A stretch of 64,000 bases of DNA from Chromobacterium phragmitis (GTDB lineage Bacteria > Pseudomonadota > Gammaproteobacteria > Burkholderiales > Chromobacteriaceae). How positions within the stretch are numbered: the first letter of the stretch is position 1; each line of letters opens with the position of its first letter. Below, piece by piece: positions 8,736 through 17,682 of the stretch. The notes beneath the pieces are model-generated. The model saw only the letters and a list, made by a program, of their open reading frames with translations. It was not told the DNA's origin and did not search any database. The stretch lies in NCBI RefSeq assembly GCF_003325475.1, contig NZ_CP029495.1, forward strand, positions 4,588,001 to 4,652,000. The letters run 5' to 3'. A program made the position numbers and the translations under genes.

Positions 8736-9392
8736 ATGAAACTCTCCGCATTGGCGCTATGCTGCCTGTTTTCCCTGCCGGCCTGGTCCGCTCCCGCCGA
8801 CAACCTGTTCACCGTTCCCTTGGATGCGTTCCAGGAAGGCAAGATGATTCCCGGCCAACAGGTATACCTGAAGCCGGGCGTGAATCTGAAAAGCTATCAT
8901 GCGGTCATGCTGGAGCCGCTGCTGTTTCTTCGGCAGGCTGAAAACGGCGATTGGCAGCTGTTGCAGTCCGGCGACGAAAATGCCATCGCCGCGTATTTCC
9001 ACGACCGCCTGCAAGCCGAGCTGAAGGCAGCCGGCGTGGAAGAAGCGCTGCGGCCGGAACCCGGCGTCGCCCGGCTGCGGGTGGCGGTCACCGGCGTCAG
9101 CCAAGGCCGGCCCGGCGTGGACGCGATGGACCTGCTGCCGATCAAGGCCGTATTCAACCTGGCTCGCCTCGCTGCCGGCAAAGAACCTTATCTGCTCAAA
9201 ATCGCCAGCATGGCGCAACTGGAGGACGCGCAGGACGGCAGCCTGCTGGCCGGCACCGTCAACCTGCGCCAAAGCGAAAAGAACAAGACCAAGGAGCAGC
9301 CGATGACGCTGGAACTGATCAAGCCCCTGATAGACGAGTGGTGCCGCCAGAGCGCGCGCCAGTTGGCCGCGCACCTGGGCAAGGCGCCGTGA
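8736..9392 (+). CDS. Exported DUF3313-like protein
   Basis: A 218-residue protein with a signal peptide (MKLSALALCCLFSLPAWSA, cleavage after about residue 19). The mature part contains a YLKPGVNLKSYHAVMLEPLLF segment, split over about residues 46-66, that resembles DUF3313 proteins of proteobacterial envelopes. There is no lipobox, so it is periplasmic or secreted. An earlier in-frame ATG would place the signal peptide internally, so the start at 8736 with AAGG upstream is used. It ends one base before the convergent acetyltransferase gene. Function unknown. Confidence 0.65.
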   Translation: MKLSALALCCLFSLPAWSAPADNLFTVPLDAFQEGKMIPGQQVYLKPGVNLKSYHAVMLEPLLFLRQAENGDWQLLQSGDENAIAAYFHDRLQAELKAAGVEEALRPEPGVARLRVAVTGVSQGRPGVDAMDLLPIKAVFNLARLAAGKEPYLLKIASMAQLEDAQDGSLLAGTVNLRQSEKNKTKEQPMTLELIKPLIDEWCRQSARQLAAHLGKAP

Positions 9393-9393
9393 C

Positions 9394-9894
9394 TCAGAGC
9401 GGCTTGCGCATGAACACGCTGTACGGGTCTTCGCGGTAATCGCCGAACGGCGGGCAGAAATCGTAGCCGGCTCGCTGGTACAGGCCAATCGCTTCGCGTT
9501 GATGGATGCCCGTCTCCAACGCCATTTCCGCGCAACCGCGCGCGCGCGCCTGGGCCTCCAGAAAATCCATCAGCGCGCGCGCCGCGCCTTTGCCTCGACA
9601 CTGCGGGCGGACATACATGCGTTTCAGCTCGCCATATGCCGGCGCGCACCACACCGCGCCGCATCCCACCGCCTCGCCGTTTTCGTCGCGTACCACTGCG
9701 AACGCCGCCTCCGGCCGCAGCAAGGCCTCGACATCGACGCCATGATGGCTCTCAGGCGGATACAAGGGCTTCTGGTAAGCGTCCAGCTCGTCGATCAGCG
9801 CCAGCGTATCGGGCTGGTCCGGACGCTCCAACCGGATGGATAGACCGGCAGCGGCTAGCGCCGGGCGTTTCTCTTGTCGTTCCTGCAATGGCAT
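9394..9894 (-). CDS. GNAT-family N-acetyltransferase
   Basis: A 166-residue GCN5-related acetyltransferase. Motif A, the acetyl-CoA pyrophosphate-binding loop, is RPQCRGKGAARALMDF (about residues 109-124). It is followed by the usual ETGIHQREAIGLYQRAGY segment near the C-terminus. The substrate cannot be read from sequence. The start at 9894 is supported by TAAGGAAAG upstream. It lies 13 bases after another GNAT gene on the same strand, so the two form an operon of two acetyltransferases. Confidence 0.85.
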   Translation of the reverse strand: MPLQERQEKRPALAAAGLSIRLERPDQPDTLALIDELDAYQKPLYPPESHHGVDVEALLRPEAAFAVVRDENGEAVGCGAVWCAPAYGELKRMYVRPQCRGKGAARALMDFLEAQARARGCAEMALETGIHQREAIGLYQRAGYDFCPPFGDYREDPYSVFMRKPL

Positions 9895-9907
9895 CGACTG
9901 GCTTTCC

Positions 9908-10393
9908 TTAAGTTGACGATGAATCCCGGGCGAGCATGTCTCGCCGGTACTTGACGAAGCCAAGCTTGGCGTCGCCGCGAAATCCCGCCCGCAGAAAGAG
10001 ACGATGCGCGTCTTCCCGGCCCGCGGCGCTGAGCAGCATGATCTTGGAACAGCCGCGCGCCAGGCAGCGCCGTTCCGCCTCCCGCAACAACGCCGTCCCC
10101 AGCCCCCGACCGCGCCAACTGGCATGGACCACGACATTTTCCAGCACCGCGAACGGCTGCTCGCCGTACATCGCGTCTTCGCAAAAACCGAGCCAGGCGG
10201 TGCCGGCCAACTCGCCATCGCACTCGCACACCAGCACCTGTGCCCGCACACCATCCGCCAGGCTGTCCAGGCGCGCCGGCAGCACCTTCACCCTCTCATC
10301 GCCGGTCAATTGGCGGTACAAGTCCGCCAGCGCAGCGGCGTCGGCTCCCTTGGCCAGCCGCATCGCCGGCGTCATTTTGGCGCATTCGCCCAT
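9908..10393 (-). CDS. GNAT-family N-acetyltransferase
   Basis: A 161-residue GNAT protein. Motif A is WRGRGLGTALLREAERR (about residues 90-106), followed by RLFLRAGFRG. It resembles stand-alone acetyltransferases of antibiotics, polyamines or amino acids, and the substrate is unknown. Several ATGs are possible; 10393 has GGAG nine bases upstream, while 10375 and 10363 lack a site. It is separated from the upstream GGDEF-EAL gene by a hairpin and leads the two-gene GNAT operon. Confidence 0.82.
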   Translation of the reverse strand: MGECAKMTPAMRLAKGADAAALADLYRQLTGDERVKVLPARLDSLADGVRAQVLVCECDGELAGTAWLGFCEDAMYGEQPFAVLENVVVHASWRGRGLGTALLREAERRCLARGCSKIMLLSAAGREDAHRLFLRAGFRGDAKLGFVKYRRDMLARDSSST

Positions 10394-10412
10394 GCCGCGC
10401 TCCATCATGGCA

Positions 10413-10434
10413 AGGCCCGCCAAAAAGCGGGCCT
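10413..10434 (-). terminator. Hairpin after the GGDEF-EAL gene
   Basis: Arms AGGCCCGC and GCGGGCCT with a six-base loop. It lies between the GGDEF-EAL stop and the GNAT start on the same strand. No T tract follows the stem on the reverse strand, so termination strength is uncertain. Confidence 0.5.
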
Positions 10435-10482
10435 CAAAATGGGAAAACGACAATCTAACAGAAAACCGCTCGCCCGAGCCTT

Positions 10483-13400
10483 TCATGCCGACGGCAAATC
10501 CGTCGCGACCGCTTCGCCCTCCGGCTGCAGCCAGGTCTCGTCCTGCCGCCACTGGTTGCACCAGTCCATCACCTTATCCGCCTCCATCGGCCTGGCGATG
10601 CCGAAGCCCTGCGCGTAGGGGCAGCCCAGTTCCCGCAACAGAGCCGCATGCTCCAGCGTCTCCACCCCCTCGGCTATCGCCTTGCGGCCGAAAATGGTGG
10701 CCAGCTCGATCACACCCTCGACGATGCGCCGGTCGTCCAGATTGCCTATCATGTCGTGAACGAAGCTGTTGTCTATCTTCAGGGTATCCACCGGCAAGCG
10801 GCGCAGATAGGTCAACGAGGCGTGGCCGGTGCCGAAATCGTCCAGCGCGAAATGCACGCCCTGTTCGCGGCATCGCTGCAGCACCCGTATCGTCTGCTCC
10901 ACGTCGCCGGCGGCGCTTTCCAGGATTTCCAGCTCCAGATGCCAGGGCGGAACATTGGGATAGCGCGCCAGCACCGTCGCCAGTTGCTGGCTGAAATCCG
11001 TCCTCAGCAAATAATTGGTGCTGACATTGGTGCTGATCTTGATGTCGAAGCCGGCCTCCGCCCAGCGGGACACCTGGCCCAAAGCGGCGTCCATCACCCA
11101 TAGGCCGAATGCCGCCTCCAGCTCGTTTCCGGCCAGATGAGGCAGAAACTCAGCCGGCGCCAGCAAGCCTCGTTTGGGATGATGCCAACGTATCAGCGCC
11201 TCCACGCTGATCACCTCTCCGCTCTTCAGGTCCACCACCGGCTGATAGAACAACGCGAATTCGTCGCGGCCCAGCGCCTGCCGCAGCAGCTCCAGGAATT
11301 GCCTATGCTCCTGCGCCTTGCGGTCGTTTTCCGGATCGAACAGCTGATAGCGGTTCTTGCCCGCGTCCTTGGCCAGATACATCGCCTGATCGGCGTGGCG
11401 CAAAAGGGTGTCCGGATCCACATTGTCCTGCGGAAACAAACTGACGCCTATGCTGGCGGTGACGTTGACCTCTGACTCGCCCACTCGCATCGGCCTCGAC
11501 GCCGTCGCCAGCACCCGGTCCAACACCAGCATGCACTCCTCCGGCGAGCCGACTTCCGACAGCAGCACCACGAACTCGTCGCCGCCCAGCCGCGCCAGCG
11601 TGTCGTCGCCGCGCAGAATGGCCTTGAGATTGTTGCTCACCGCCACCAGCAGCTGGTCGCCCACCGCATGGCCGTACTGGTCGTTGACCGCCTTGAAGCC
11701 ATCCAGATCCAGGAAACACACCGCGCAGGACTTGCCGCTGCGCGTGGCGCGGACAATGGCCTGGCGCAAACGGTCCGACAGCAGCCTGCGGTTGGGCACG
11801 CCGGTCAACGGATCATAGTGGGCGACGCGGTCCAGCTCGGCCTCATGCTGCTTCAGCTGAGAAATGTCGGAGAAGATGCCGATGTAGTGCTGCACCTGCC
11901 CCCTCTCATCCCTCACCACGGAGATGGACAGCAACTCGGCGTACAGCTCGCCGTTCTTGCGGCGGTTCCACAGCTCGCCGCGCCAGAAATCATGCCCCTT
12001 GACCGAGTTCCACAATTCCTCGTAAAAGCTGATCGGCTGCTTGCCTGAAGCCAGCAGGCTGGGTTTCTGCCCGATCGCCTCCTCCGCGCCATAGCCGGTG
12101 ATGCGGGTGAAGGCATTGTTGACCTTGGAGATCACGCCCTCCGGGCTCACCATCATAATGGCTTCGTAGCTGCTGTCGAATACCGCAGCGGCTTCTTTCT
12201 GCGTCTGCTCGAACACCTTGCGCTCGGTGATGTCGGTATGGGTGCCGGACATGGTCAGCGGCTCGCCCTGCTCGTCGCGCTCCACCACCCGGCCGCGCGA
12301 CAGTATCCAGCGCCAGTCGCCGCCGCGGGTCCGGCAGCGGATCTCCACCTCGTGGCTGTTCAACTTGCCTTCGAGGTTGCGCTTGATCGAATCGCGGGCT
12401 CGCGCCGCGTCTTCCGGGTGCAGGTGCTCGTACCAGTTTTCCGCCGTGATGTGCATCTCGCCCGGGCCGTAGCCCAGCATGCTTTCCCAGCGCGGGCTGA
12501 CCTGGAAGCGGTTGGTCTTCAGGTTCCAGTCCCAAAATCCCTGGTCGGAGCCGGCGATCACCCGCGCGAGCTGTCTTTCCCGGTCGTGCAACTCCTGTGC
12601 GGCGCGGTGCTGCTCGGTCAAATCGCGTCCGAAAGCGATGTAGCGGCCATCCTTCATCTTGCCGGAAGTCAGATCCACGCTGATCGCGCCGCCCTTCTTC
12701 AGCCTCAGCTTCCATTCGGAGCGCAGGAAGGGGCCGTTGTTGATCTTGGCAAGATGCTCTGCCAACAGGCCCAGGCACTCGGGCGCCACCAGATCGTGGA
12801 TATGCATTTCCCGCAACTCTTCCACGCCGTGGCCGGTGAGCCGGCAGGCGGCCGGATTGGCGAAAATGAAATAACCGTCCACATCGGTCACCCAGATCGC
12901 GTCGCCGGCCTCGTTCAACACCAGCCGCAAATCTTCGTCGGCTCGCTTTCGCTCGGTGATATCGGACAGATTTCCCACCAGCCGAACCGCCGCGCCACGC
13001 TCGTCCCACTCCACCGCGCGGCCGCGCACCTGCAGCCAGCGCACGCCATCGTCCTGCTTCGCCAGCCGGAAATCCACCTCGATCCGCGGCGTCTTGCCGC
13101 GCCGGTGCGCCTCTATCGCCTGCAGCACATACGGCAAATCCGCCGCGTGCACCAGTTGGCGGAAGAAGCGGAAATCGCCGCTGTCCTCCTCCGGCTGGGT
13201 GCCGGTCACTTCGTAGTAACGCGGAGAGCGGTAAACCTTGCCGCTGCGCAGGTCCCAGTCCCAAAAGCCGTCGCTGGTGGCTTCGGCAACCAGTTGCAGC
13301 CTCGACTCGCTGGCCTTGACCTGCATCGCCATCTGCTTGCGTTCGGTGATGTCCTGCATGGTGCCATAGAGGCCGACGATGGCGCCGTCCGCGTCATGCC

Positions 13401-14676
13401 TAGCCTCGCCGCGCATCGTCAGCCAGCGCATTTCCCCATCGGGCCGCTGCAATTCCACGTCGCACTCATAGCCCATGCCCACCAGCCGGCAGCGCTCGAC
13501 AGCGTCGGATAGCATGGTCCAGCTGTCCACCGCGAAATAGCGCCGCATCGCCGGATAACCAGGCGGCGCAAAGCGCTCCTCCAACCCGAACAGCCGATAC
13601 GCCTCCGGCGACCAGTAATGGCGATCGGTCGCGAACTCCCAACTCCAACTGCCTATTCCCGCCAGTTGCTGCGCCTGCTGCAGCGCCGCCTCATTGTCGC
13701 GCAGCAGATTTTCCGCCTGCTTCTGCAGAGTGATGTCTCGAGAAATGCCGAACAGCCCTCCCAGACGGCCGTCTGCGTTGTAGATCGGCCCCTTGGTCAC
13801 CAGAAACACCAGCTTCTCGCCGTTTTGCAGCGTCAGTTGCTCCTCGTGGGTCTGTACCCTGCCGCCTTGCATGATCAGGCGATCCTGGGAGATCAACTCC
13901 CGCGCGGTCTCTTCATCGAACAGCTCGCGGTCGTCCCGTCCCAGCACCTCCCGCCCGGCCTTGCCGACGAAGGCCAGCCCGGAGTGGTTGACCAGCAAAT
14001 AGCGGCCCTGCACATCCTTGACGAAGACCGCGTCCGACGTGCTGGACACCACCGCGTCCAGCAAGGAGCGATGCAGCTCCACCCGAGACAAGGCATGGCG
14101 CAGCGATTCGGAAAGCAGGCTGACCGCCAAACCATTCAGCGCCAGAAAGAGCAGTTGCAACTTGCTGTGCCAAGGCGTTTGCCCCGCATGCAATGCCGGC
14201 GTCGCCAGCAGATCCGCGGCCAGCACAGCCAGCACGGTCGCCAGCAGGCCCGGGCCCGCTCCGCCCATGCAGGCGCCAAGGATGATGGGCAACAGAAACA
14301 GTATCAGCATCGGGTGCTTGTCTAGCTCCGGCCCCAGCAAAAACTGCCGCAGCCCGAGCACGCAGGCAAACAAGGCCAAGGCTGTCATGTATCCGGCCCA
14401 GCGCGGCAGACGGCCGGGGCCGATGCCATTGGACAAGGCGCCGAGCCATGCCATTTGCTCGCCACAGTCACGAGACGGCACCGATCTCAACGCCAGCAAC
14501 AGCAACACCGATGTCACCAGAACGAAAAACATCCCTTTGGCTATGGACAGCGGCATTGCCCGGCCCGCATCAAGCCCCGCCAGCAACTGGTCGGAAAAGA
14601 AAATCCAGGCCAGCGCGAACATCGCGTAGCCCGGCACCGCCAGCAGAATGAAGCGGGTCCTCGGGTTGCTTGCCAT
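10483..14676 (-). CDS. Membrane-bound six-PAS diguanylate cyclase/phosphodiesterase
   Basis: A 1397-residue cyclic-di-GMP enzyme. The N-terminal roughly 190 residues hold five or six membrane spans; the later ones resemble the DUF4118 membrane module. Six PAS domains in series follow, most ending in DITERK-like linkers (about residues 205-925). The GGDEF domain carries RLGGDEF with an upstream RGDD inhibitory site at the expected five-residue spacing. The EAL domain keeps EALIRW, the catalytic-type DDFGTG, KIDNSF and EGVET. Both activities therefore look intact. The ATG at 14676 has GAGGAA upstream; the frame is open for 29 more codons but lacks such a site. Environmental signals integrated by the PAS domains are unknown. 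Confidence 0.92.
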   Translation of the reverse strand: MASNPRTRFILLAVPGYAMFALAWIFFSDQLLAGLDAGRAMPLSIAKGMFFVLVTSVLLLLALRSVPSRDCGEQMAWLGALSNGIGPGRLPRWAGYMTALALFACVLGLRQFLLGPELDKHPMLILFLLPIILGACMGGAGPGLLATVLAVLAADLLATPALHAGQTPWHSKLQLLFLALNGLAVSLLSESLRHALSRVELHRSLLDAVVSSTSDAVFVKDVQGRYLLVNHSGLAFVGKAGREVLGRDDRELFDEETARELISQDRLIMQGGRVQTHEEQLTLQNGEKLVFLVTKGPIYNADGRLGGLFGISRDITLQKQAENLLRDNEAALQQAQQLAGIGSWSWEFATDRHYWSPEAYRLFGLEERFAPPGYPAMRRYFAVDSWTMLSDAVERCRLVGMGYECDVELQRPDGEMRWLTMRGEARHDADGAIVGLYGTMQDITERKQMAMQVKASESRLQLVAEATSDGFWDWDLRSGKVYRSPRYYEVTGTQPEEDSGDFRFFRQLVHAADLPYVLQAIEAHRRGKTPRIEVDFRLAKQDDGVRWLQVRGRAVEWDERGAAVRLVGNLSDITERKRADEDLRLVLNEAGDAIWVTDVDGYFIFANPAACRLTGHGVEELREMHIHDLVAPECLGLLAEHLAKINNGPFLRSEWKLRLKKGGAISVDLTSGKMKDGRYIAFGRDLTEQHRAAQELHDRERQLARVIAGSDQGFWDWNLKTNRFQVSPRWESMLGYGPGEMHITAENWYEHLHPEDAARARDSIKRNLEGKLNSHEVEIRCRTRGGDWRWILSRGRVVERDEQGEPLTMSGTHTDITERKVFEQTQKEAAAVFDSSYEAIMMVSPEGVISKVNNAFTRITGYGAEEAIGQKPSLLASGKQPISFYEELWNSVKGHDFWRGELWNRRKNGELYAELLSISVVRDERGQVQHYIGIFSDISQLKQHEAELDRVAHYDPLTGVPNRRLLSDRLRQAIVRATRSGKSCAVCFLDLDGFKAVNDQYGHAVGDQLLVAVSNNLKAILRGDDTLARLGGDEFVVLLSEVGSPEECMLVLDRVLATASRPMRVGESEVNVTASIGVSLFPQDNVDPDTLLRHADQAMYLAKDAGKNRYQLFDPENDRKAQEHRQFLELLRQALGRDEFALFYQPVVDLKSGEVISVEALIRWHHPKRGLLAPAEFLPHLAGNELEAAFGLWVMDAALGQVSRWAEAGFDIKISTNVSTNYLLRTDFSQQLATVLARYPNVPPWHLELEILESAAGDVEQTIRVLQRCREQGVHFALDDFGTGHASLTYLRRLPVDTLKIDNSFVHDMIGNLDDRRIVEGVIELATIFGRKAIAEGVETLEHAALLRELGCPYAQGFGIARPMEADKVMDWCNQWRQDETWLQPEGEAVATDLPSA

Positions 14677-14917
14677 AGGGATTCCTCTGCATCCGGGGCC
14701 GCGCCCGGCGATCGTCATCCGCGCCGCGCAGCGGCGCCTCCCTGTCCGCCCATTCGCCGCCACCTGATGCCGAGCGCGTTATCCGGGCTTGTCCAATACA
14801 GGTATAGCATTCGCCCCGTCGCATGCGCGCCGCGGCGAAAACAGGGATTCAAACCGTTCTAGCCTGAACTATGCTGAGCGAAGAATCGTTGTTCATACAT
14901 AAATGAGGTAATCGGGG

Positions 14918-15742
14918 ATGGAATTTTTGTTCGATCTGGATGATCCCCTGCAGTGCCTGGAGCACATCTATCAGCACCTCAGCCCCCTGGTGGTGGCTTT
15001 TCACCCCAAGAAAAGCGCGGGGCGCACCGGCCCCTGCTTCGGCAGCGGATTACTGCTGGGCTATCGCGGTGAAAAGTTCATCGTCACAACCGAGGCCGTG
15101 CTGTCCACCGCCTGCGTCAACCACGGGCAGAACGTAGTCGCCTGCATCGGCAAGACTCAATGGCCATTGCGGCAACTACGTTGCGCAAGTCCTCAGCATC
15201 TGGATCTGGCGGCGCTGCATCTTCCCGCCGACTGGCTGAGACGCTATCCGGTGGAGCGCTGCTTCGAATTGGATCACGGCGCGCTGCCGGACCCGATGGC
15301 CAGCGCCTTCACCTTGTTGCTGGGCTACCCGGTCAGCAACGGCAGGCCTGCCGGGCCGCTGAACTCCACCATCGGCGTGGTGTCTCGCCCCTACCTCAGC
15401 CACACCCGCCGCAACCAGGTGGCGCAACCGCTGTTCCTGGAGTTCGACAGCCGCGACATCCTCAGCCGCTGCCGGCTGGACAAGTCCACGCTGCAGGCGT
15501 TCTACCAGTTGAACGGCGCGCCGGCGATCAGCCTTTATCACTCGTTCCAGGAAGACAGCAACCGCTTGACCGCCTACCTGCAAGGCGTGGTGGTGGAGTG
15601 GGATCATGCCCGCATCGGCGCCACCGCCACCTCCACCGCCCAGCTCAATTCGTTTTTGGATGGTTTCCTGCAGCGCCTGCAGCAAGATGGAGAAGCGGTC
15701 CAGCCCGAGCTGGCCGCCTTGCTGGCCCGTTTCCGCCATTAG
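14918..15742 (+). CDS. Trypsin-like-fold protein lacking an obvious catalytic triad
   Basis: A 274-residue cytoplasmic protein. CFGSGLLLGYRGEKFIVTTEAVL (split over about residues 40-62) matches the strand pattern of trypsin-like proteases around the catalytic histidine, but that position appears to be Ala60. LDLAAL (Asp96) would fit the acid. The region where GNSGG is expected (NGAPAISLY) has no such motif. It may be an inactive protease-like protein or an unrelated beta-barrel protein; no close characterised relative was recognised. The ATG has GAGG upstream. Its last four bases overlap the convergent PaiB-type gene. Confidence 0.6.
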   Translation: MEFLFDLDDPLQCLEHIYQHLSPLVVAFHPKKSAGRTGPCFGSGLLLGYRGEKFIVTTEAVLSTACVNHGQNVVACIGKTQWPLRQLRCASPQHLDLAALHLPADWLRRYPVERCFELDHGALPDPMASAFTLLLGYPVSNGRPAGPLNSTIGVVSRPYLSHTRRNQVAQPLFLEFDSRDILSRCRLDKSTLQAFYQLNGAPAISLYHSFQEDSNRLTAYLQGVVVEWDHARIGATATSTAQLNSFLDGFLQRLQQDGEAVQPELAALLARFRH

Positions 15743-16368
15743 CCGCCGCGCGCCATCGCGTCCGCCACCGCACCGGCGCGGCCATCGCCGCTCGCCGCCA
15801 GCCCCGCCCGCATGCCTTGCCGGGCGGCCGCGGGCTGGTTCTGGCTGAGCTTGTATTTGCCATCCAGCCGCTCAACCGTCAGTTCGATGCCGACGATGGC
15901 GCGCAGCATCATGTCCAGGTAGTCCGCCGGCGCGTCGGAGACGCGCCATGGCCGCGGCATCGCCGCCTCATGCCTGCTAGTCAGGGCCTCCAGCAGCGCG
16001 CGCAGCCAGACGGGATCATCCATCGCCCGCAACTTGCCGCGCGCATGCACCACCATGTAGTTCCACGTGGGCACCACCTTGCCGTGCACCGTCTTGTCCG
16101 GATGCCATGACGGGCTGATGTAGGCATCGTCGCCCTGGAATATCGCCAACGCCTGCGGCGCGTCTTCCAGCAGCCTCCACAAGGGATTGGCGCGCGCGAC
16201 ATGTCCTCTCAGTTTCAGCACGCCCTGATCCTCCACCGTCATCAGCGGCAGATGGTTGACCAGCGGACCATCTTCTCCGTTGATCGCCACGGCGGCCAAC
16301 GGCCGGCCCCGCATCAGGCTCAGCAGAACGGCCGGATCGGCCTCGACGAAATGGCTGGGCTGGTACAT
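15739..16368 (-). CDS. PaiB-type FMN-binding protein
   Basis: A 209-residue member of the PaiB / FMN-binding split-barrel family. MYQPSHFVEAD at the start and PLVNHLPLM, WNYMVVHARG and the C-terminal SQNQPAA motif are typical. The Bacillus protein was described as a repressor of degradative enzymes and sporulation. In proteobacteria the family is usually annotated FMN-binding negative transcriptional regulator, although no DNA-binding domain is evident. The ATG at 16368 has GGAGCC upstream. It converges on the protease-like gene with a four-base overlap and lies close upstream of, and divergent to, the gluconate repressor. Confidence 0.88.
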   Translation of the reverse strand: MYQPSHFVEADPAVLLSLMRGRPLAAVAINGEDGPLVNHLPLMTVEDQGVLKLRGHVARANPLWRLLEDAPQALAIFQGDDAYISPSWHPDKTVHGKVVPTWNYMVVHARGKLRAMDDPVWLRALLEALTSRHEAAMPRPWRVSDAPADYLDMMLRAIVGIELTVERLDGKYKLSQNQPAAARQGMRAGLAASGDGRAGAVADAMARGG

Positions 16369-16476
16369 GATGGGCTCCGGGAAAAATCACGACATTACAA
16401 GCAGTCGTCAGCGCCCGGCAAGCGCGTCCGCCGCGATACAATGACAATTGTATTGCCAATCCATCTTGAGAAACCC

Positions 16477-17496
16477 ATGTCCAGAAAACCGCGCGTCCGC
16501 TCCGGCAGCGGCGTCACCATGCATGACGTGGCCAAAGCGGCCGGCGTCAGCGCCATCACCGTGTCCCGAGTGCTGAATCAACCGAAGCAAGTTTCCGAGC
16601 CGCTGCGAGAAAAAGTGATGCAGGCGGTTGACGCCCTGGGCTATGTGCCCAGCCGCTCCGCCAGCACGCTGGCCTCGGCCAAGTCGCGGACCGTGCTGGT
16701 GCTGATTCCCTCCCTGGCCAACACCGTGTTTCTGGAAACGCTGGCCGGGATCGAAACCGTGCTGGACGCCGCAGGCTACCAGATGCTGATCGGCAACAGC
16801 CATTACGACGCGGCGCAGGAATTTCAATTGCTGCGCGCCTATTTGCAGCATCGGCCCGACGGCGTGCTGATCACCGGCCTCAGCCATGCGGAACCGTTCG
16901 AGCGCATCCTCAGCCAGCACGCCCTGCCCGTGGTCTACATGATGGACCTGGCCGACGACGGGCGATGCTGCGTAGGCTTTTCGCAGGAGGATGCCGGCGC
17001 CGCCATCACGCGCCACCTGCTGGAGCGGGGCAAGCGCCGCATCGGCTTTCTCGGCGCCCAGCTGGACGAGCGGGTGATGAAACGGCTGGAAGGCTACCGC
17101 GCGGCGCTGGACGCGGCCGGCTGCCGCGACGCCGGACTGGAATGGCTGGACCCGCAGCCATCCAGCATGCAGATGGGGGCCGACATGCTGGACCGCGCGC
17201 TGGCGGAGCGCCCGGATTGCGACGCCCTGTTCTGCTGCAACGACGACTTGGCGATCGGCGCGCTGTCGCGCAGCCAGCAGCTGGGCCTGGACGTGCCGGG
17301 CCGACTGGCCATCGCCGGATTCAACGATTTGCAGCCCTCCGCCTGGTGCACGCCCACGCTGACCACGGTGGCCACGCCGCGGCGCGAGATAGGCGTCCAT
17401 GCCGCCCAGTCGTTGTTGAAGCTGATCGATGGCGAAGAGCCGGAATCGCGCCGAGCCGACCTTGGCTTTCGCCTGATGCTGCGCCGCAGCAGCTGA
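16477..17496 (+). CDS. gntR: LacI-family repressor, probable gluconate regulator
   Basis: A 339-residue LacI/GalR-type regulator. The N-terminal helix-turn-helix is TMHDVAKAAGVSAITVSRVL, with the hinge helix RSASTLAS near residue 58. A periplasmic-binding-protein-like ligand domain follows. It lies immediately upstream of gluconokinase and a transporter, and two identical perfect palindromes containing TTAGCGCTAA lie between it and gntK. These features match GntR-type repressors of Escherichia and Pseudomonas, which release DNA on binding gluconate or a derivative. Its own promoter region shows no copy of that palindrome, so strong autoregulation is not evident. Confidence 0.87.
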   Translation: MSRKPRVRSGSGVTMHDVAKAAGVSAITVSRVLNQPKQVSEPLREKVMQAVDALGYVPSRSASTLASAKSRTVLVLIPSLANTVFLETLAGIETVLDAAGYQMLIGNSHYDAAQEFQLLRAYLQHRPDGVLITGLSHAEPFERILSQHALPVVYMMDLADDGRCCVGFSQEDAGAAITRHLLERGKRRIGFLGAQLDERVMKRLEGYRAALDAAGCRDAGLEWLDPQPSSMQMGADMLDRALAERPDCDALFCCNDDLAIGALSRSQQLGLDVPGRLAIAGFNDLQPSAWCTPTLTTVATPRREIGVHAAQSLLKLIDGEEPESRRADLGFRLMLRRSS

Positions 17497-17606
17497 AGTT
17501 CGCCATCTGCTCGCCGGCATCTGTTATGACAACATTGTTGCGATACCACTACAGCATGGTCCGGACAAGCGATGAAACTTGATCCAACTGCTTGTTGAGG
17601 ACTTTT

Positions 17607-17620
17607 TGTTAGCGCTAACA
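17607..17620. promoter_or_regulatory. GntR-type operator 1
   Basis: Perfect 14-base palindrome TGTTAGCGCTAACA upstream of gntK. Its centre is 61 bases from that of the second copy. The form suits a LacI-family dimer, and the adjacent gntR gene is the obvious ligand. Confidence 0.8.
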
Positions 17621-17666
17621 TCATCACCAATTCGCCGGCTTCATGTCGGCGATCCTTTCCATTGAA

Positions 17667-17682
17667 ATGTTAGCGCTAACAT
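17667..17682. promoter_or_regulatory. GntR-type operator 2, overlapping the gntK start codon
   Basis: Perfect 16-base palindrome ATGTTAGCGCTAACAT. Its last two bases are the A and T of the gntK ATG. It shares its 14-base core exactly with operator 1. Repressor bound here would block transcription at or after initiation. The same bases replace the normal ribosome-binding site of gntK. Confidence 0.8.
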
